DNA from: Paenibacillus xylanilyticus | GTDB taxonomy: Bacteria > Bacillota > Bacilli > Paenibacillales > Paenibacillaceae | Length of the DNA stretch: 64,000 nt | NCBI RefSeq assembly: GCF_013359935.1 | Contig: NZ_JABMCB010000179.1 | Span: forward strand, 124,001-188,000 | Direction: 5' to 3' | Shown here: positions 63,029 through 64,000 of the stretch, piece by piece | Position numbering within the stretch: the stretch's first letter is position 1 | How the letters are laid out: each line of letters opens with the position of its first letter | Translations under genes and position numbers: made by a program | The notes under the pieces: generated by a model | What the model was told of the DNA's origin: nothing | Seen by the model: the letters and a program-made list of their open reading frames with translations, nothing else | Database searches by the model: none

Positions 63029-63168
63029 ACATTCCGGCCATTCTATAATTATCGACATCACAAGTGTCGTAGACAACCGCGGAGAAGACTTACGTTTCCC
63101 CATAAGCTCTTCGTCCGGTTTCTCCTCTCCCATGAAAAAGAAGCTCTCGAAAGAGGGCTTCTTTTTGT
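63029..63168 (+). ncRNA. Candidate small structured RNA
   Basis: The segment between the promoter at 62994-63022 and the terminator at 63135-63165 can form a perfect CGACA/TGTCG hairpin (63052-63068). It can also form a longer stem with GGAGAA/TTCTCC ends and inner CTTA/TAAG pairing (about 63081-63125). It has no ribosome binding site or coding frame and resembles no known RNA I can identify. Confirmation requires transcript data. Confidence 0.4.
63135..63165. terminator. Bidirectional terminator near 63.15 kb
   Basis: The arms AAAAAGAAGCTCTC and GAGGGCTTCTTTTT surround a GAAA loop, with U-runs on both strands. It can end the small plus-strand unit and the two small minus-strand genes to its right. 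Confidence 0.85.
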
Positions 63169-63405
63169 TTACTTTTAAATATGTATTAGAACCGATAACC
63201 CAGACTGTATACCTTCCTCAAAAAGGTGCAACAGCTTACTCCACCTCATCGTCTAAGTCGGGCTCCAACCAGCCTATTTTCTTCAGCCAATCTTCCATGT
63301 CACTCAGAAACTCTCCGGTTCCAGATGTGCTATCTTGTATTTTTTAAAATTCTCACTCAAAAAAGCAACCCAGCTTCAAAGTAATCCTCCTCCTTGGTCC
63401 TCCGG

Positions 63406-63696
63406 TTATCCATTGTTGTTCATCTCCCGGTATTTCCGATTGGAACGCCGCAAGTTAATCATTGAGACCAACAGAAGAACTACGGGTAGCAGCAGATGCC
63501 AAGTCTGCTTAACAATCATCACAATGCCGAAGAACACAATCGCCAGCCAAACCAGAATTTCAATAGTCTCAACTTTGGTTATCGTACGCCTAAACGCTTT
63601 TTTGGAGATGAGACGAATCAGGTAATACGCGAGCAAAGCATAAAACACGCCCATGCCAAGTATCGCAATCAGAGCGATCAGCATCTCCATGAACAT
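63406..63696 (-). CDS. Small membrane protein of unknown function
   Basis: 96 aa from the ATG at 63696 (GGAGGTG 8 nt upstream). It has three hydrophobic stretches: about 5-27 (LIALIAILGMGVFYALLAYYL), 45-61 (ILVWLAIVFFGIVMIV) and 66-79 (HLLLPVVLLLVSMI). A short basic, Asn-rich C-terminus (NLRRSNRKYREMNNNG) follows. I do not recognise the family. It probably belongs to a small minus-strand unit with the gene to its right. Confidence 0.65.
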   Translation of the reverse strand: MFMEMLIALIAILGMGVFYALLAYYLIRLISKKAFRRTITKVETIEILVWLAIVFFGIVMIVKQTWHLLLPVVLLLVSMINLRRSNRKYREMNNNG

Positions 63697-63800
63697 TCTC
63701 CTCTCACCTCCAAATTCGTTCACATTTGGTTTCTTTATTTTACCTTATAAGAAAAAGAGTGTCTTATCTTGGACTCCAAGAAAAATTTTGCGTTTCCAAG

Positions 63801-63998
63801 TTATTTTTCTTCCGTAATAACCGTTGCGTTGTAAATCACAACACGTTTCCCATTCAGATCAAATAGAACCTTATTTCCATATTCTGTGTCCTGCACATCA
63901 ATTTTCCCCTCATACGTCTGAATCATTTCCCCGGAATCGCTATACACCTTGACAACACGTTCGAGACCACCGGAGTTGTTGGATCTCATCGTTTTCAA
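63801..63998 (-). CDS. Small hypothetical protein, possibly partial at the window edge
   Basis: Up to 65 aa: an N-terminal Asn/Ser/Gly segment, then an alternating hydrophobic, beta-rich sequence (VVKVYSDSGEMIQTYEGKIDVQ, KVLFDLNGKRVVIYNATVIT). It can start at TTG 63998 or ATG 63989, but the frame remains open to the window end, so it may extend further. No transmembrane segment and no family recognised. Codon use looks like its neighbours. Confidence 0.6.
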   Translation of the reverse strand: MKTMRSNNSGGLERVVKVYSDSGEMIQTYEGKIDVQDTEYGNKVLFDLNGKRVVIYNATVITEEK

Positions 63999-64000
63999 CG

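Larger units (their letters stand above)
62890..63405. other. Region upstream of rsmD with an orphan transcription unit
   Basis: 516 nt without a large gene. It holds a putative rsmD promoter, a divergent plus-strand promoter, structured sequence ending in a terminator, and a short minus-strand peptide frame (63236-63298) reading MEDWLKKIGWLEPDLDDEVE. The peptide frame has GGAGAG 12 nt upstream and is only weakly supported. Confidence 0.6.

Noticed and set aside
1..64000. Search for CRISPR arrays, insertion sequences, prophage, tRNA and rRNA
   Set aside because: No regularly spaced repeats, transposase or integrase frames, or recognisable structural RNA genes were seen on either strand.

Overview
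The window is a Gram-positive (Firmicutes) chromosomal segment. Its gene order follows the Bacillus subtilis fla/che, codV-hslVU, ylq, ffh-rpsP, fapR-fab-smc and ylb regions. Combined with the protein variants seen, this points to a member of the Paenibacillaceae, most likely Paenibacillus; that assignment is inference. Nearly all genes lie on the minus strand. No rRNA, tRNA, CRISPR array, insertion sequence or prophage was found.

Region by region: (1) 1-14332 is the first part of a fla/che operon read leftwards: flgB, flgC, fliE, fliF, fliG, fliH, fliI, fliJ, a YlxF/MgtE_N protein, fliK, flgD, a small flagellar-operon protein, the hook gene flgE, swrD/flbD, fliL, fliM, fliY, cheY and the first codons of a gene in the fliO/fliZ position. 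It is tightly packed, with many overlaps and several TTG or GTG starts. (2) 14333-15325 is a long gene-poor leader where B. subtilis carries codY. (3) 15326-24646 holds hslU, hslV, trmFO, topA, dprA, sucD and sucC, without xerC/codV. (4) 24894-28192 holds an OhrR-type MarR regulator, a plus-strand ComM/YifB gene and a nitroreductase. (5) 28450-34829 holds yraN, an FlhB-tail-like protein, a large FliK-like protein, rnhB, rbgA, lepB and rplS. (6) 35141-37879 holds three accessory genes (polysaccharide deacetylase, FG-GAP protein, VOC protein) between rplS and trmD. (7) 38132-42106 holds trmD, rimM, khpA, rpsP, ffh and ylxM. (8) 42368-55985 holds hlyIII, ftsY, smc, rnc, fabF, acpP, fabG, fabD, fabH, plsX, fapR, rpmF and yceD. 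(9) 56436-64000 holds hmp, tmcAL, a YlbL-type protease, ylbJ, coaD, rsmD and two small uncharacterised genes.

Functionally it is mainly housekeeping: flagellar motor, switch and export parts; the fatty acid and phospholipid module under FapR, with a recognisable operator over its promoter; both SRP GTPases; ribosomal proteins and ribosome-assembly factors; tRNA modification; SMC; and succinyl-CoA synthetase. Regulatory sites that can be read directly include the FapR box, a TGTGA-N6-TCACA site placed like a class II activator site upstream of hmp, a near-consensus cre site upstream of sucC, and many intrinsic terminators.

The least explained signals are non-coding or small: a compact interleaved inverted-repeat element ahead of ylbJ, an orphan promoter-hairpin-terminator unit near 63 kb, concentric inverted repeats between sucC and sucD, nested palindromes at the hlyIII promoter, and the FliK-like/FlhB-tail pair outside the fla operon. 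I saw no clear new multi-gene defence or metabolic system.
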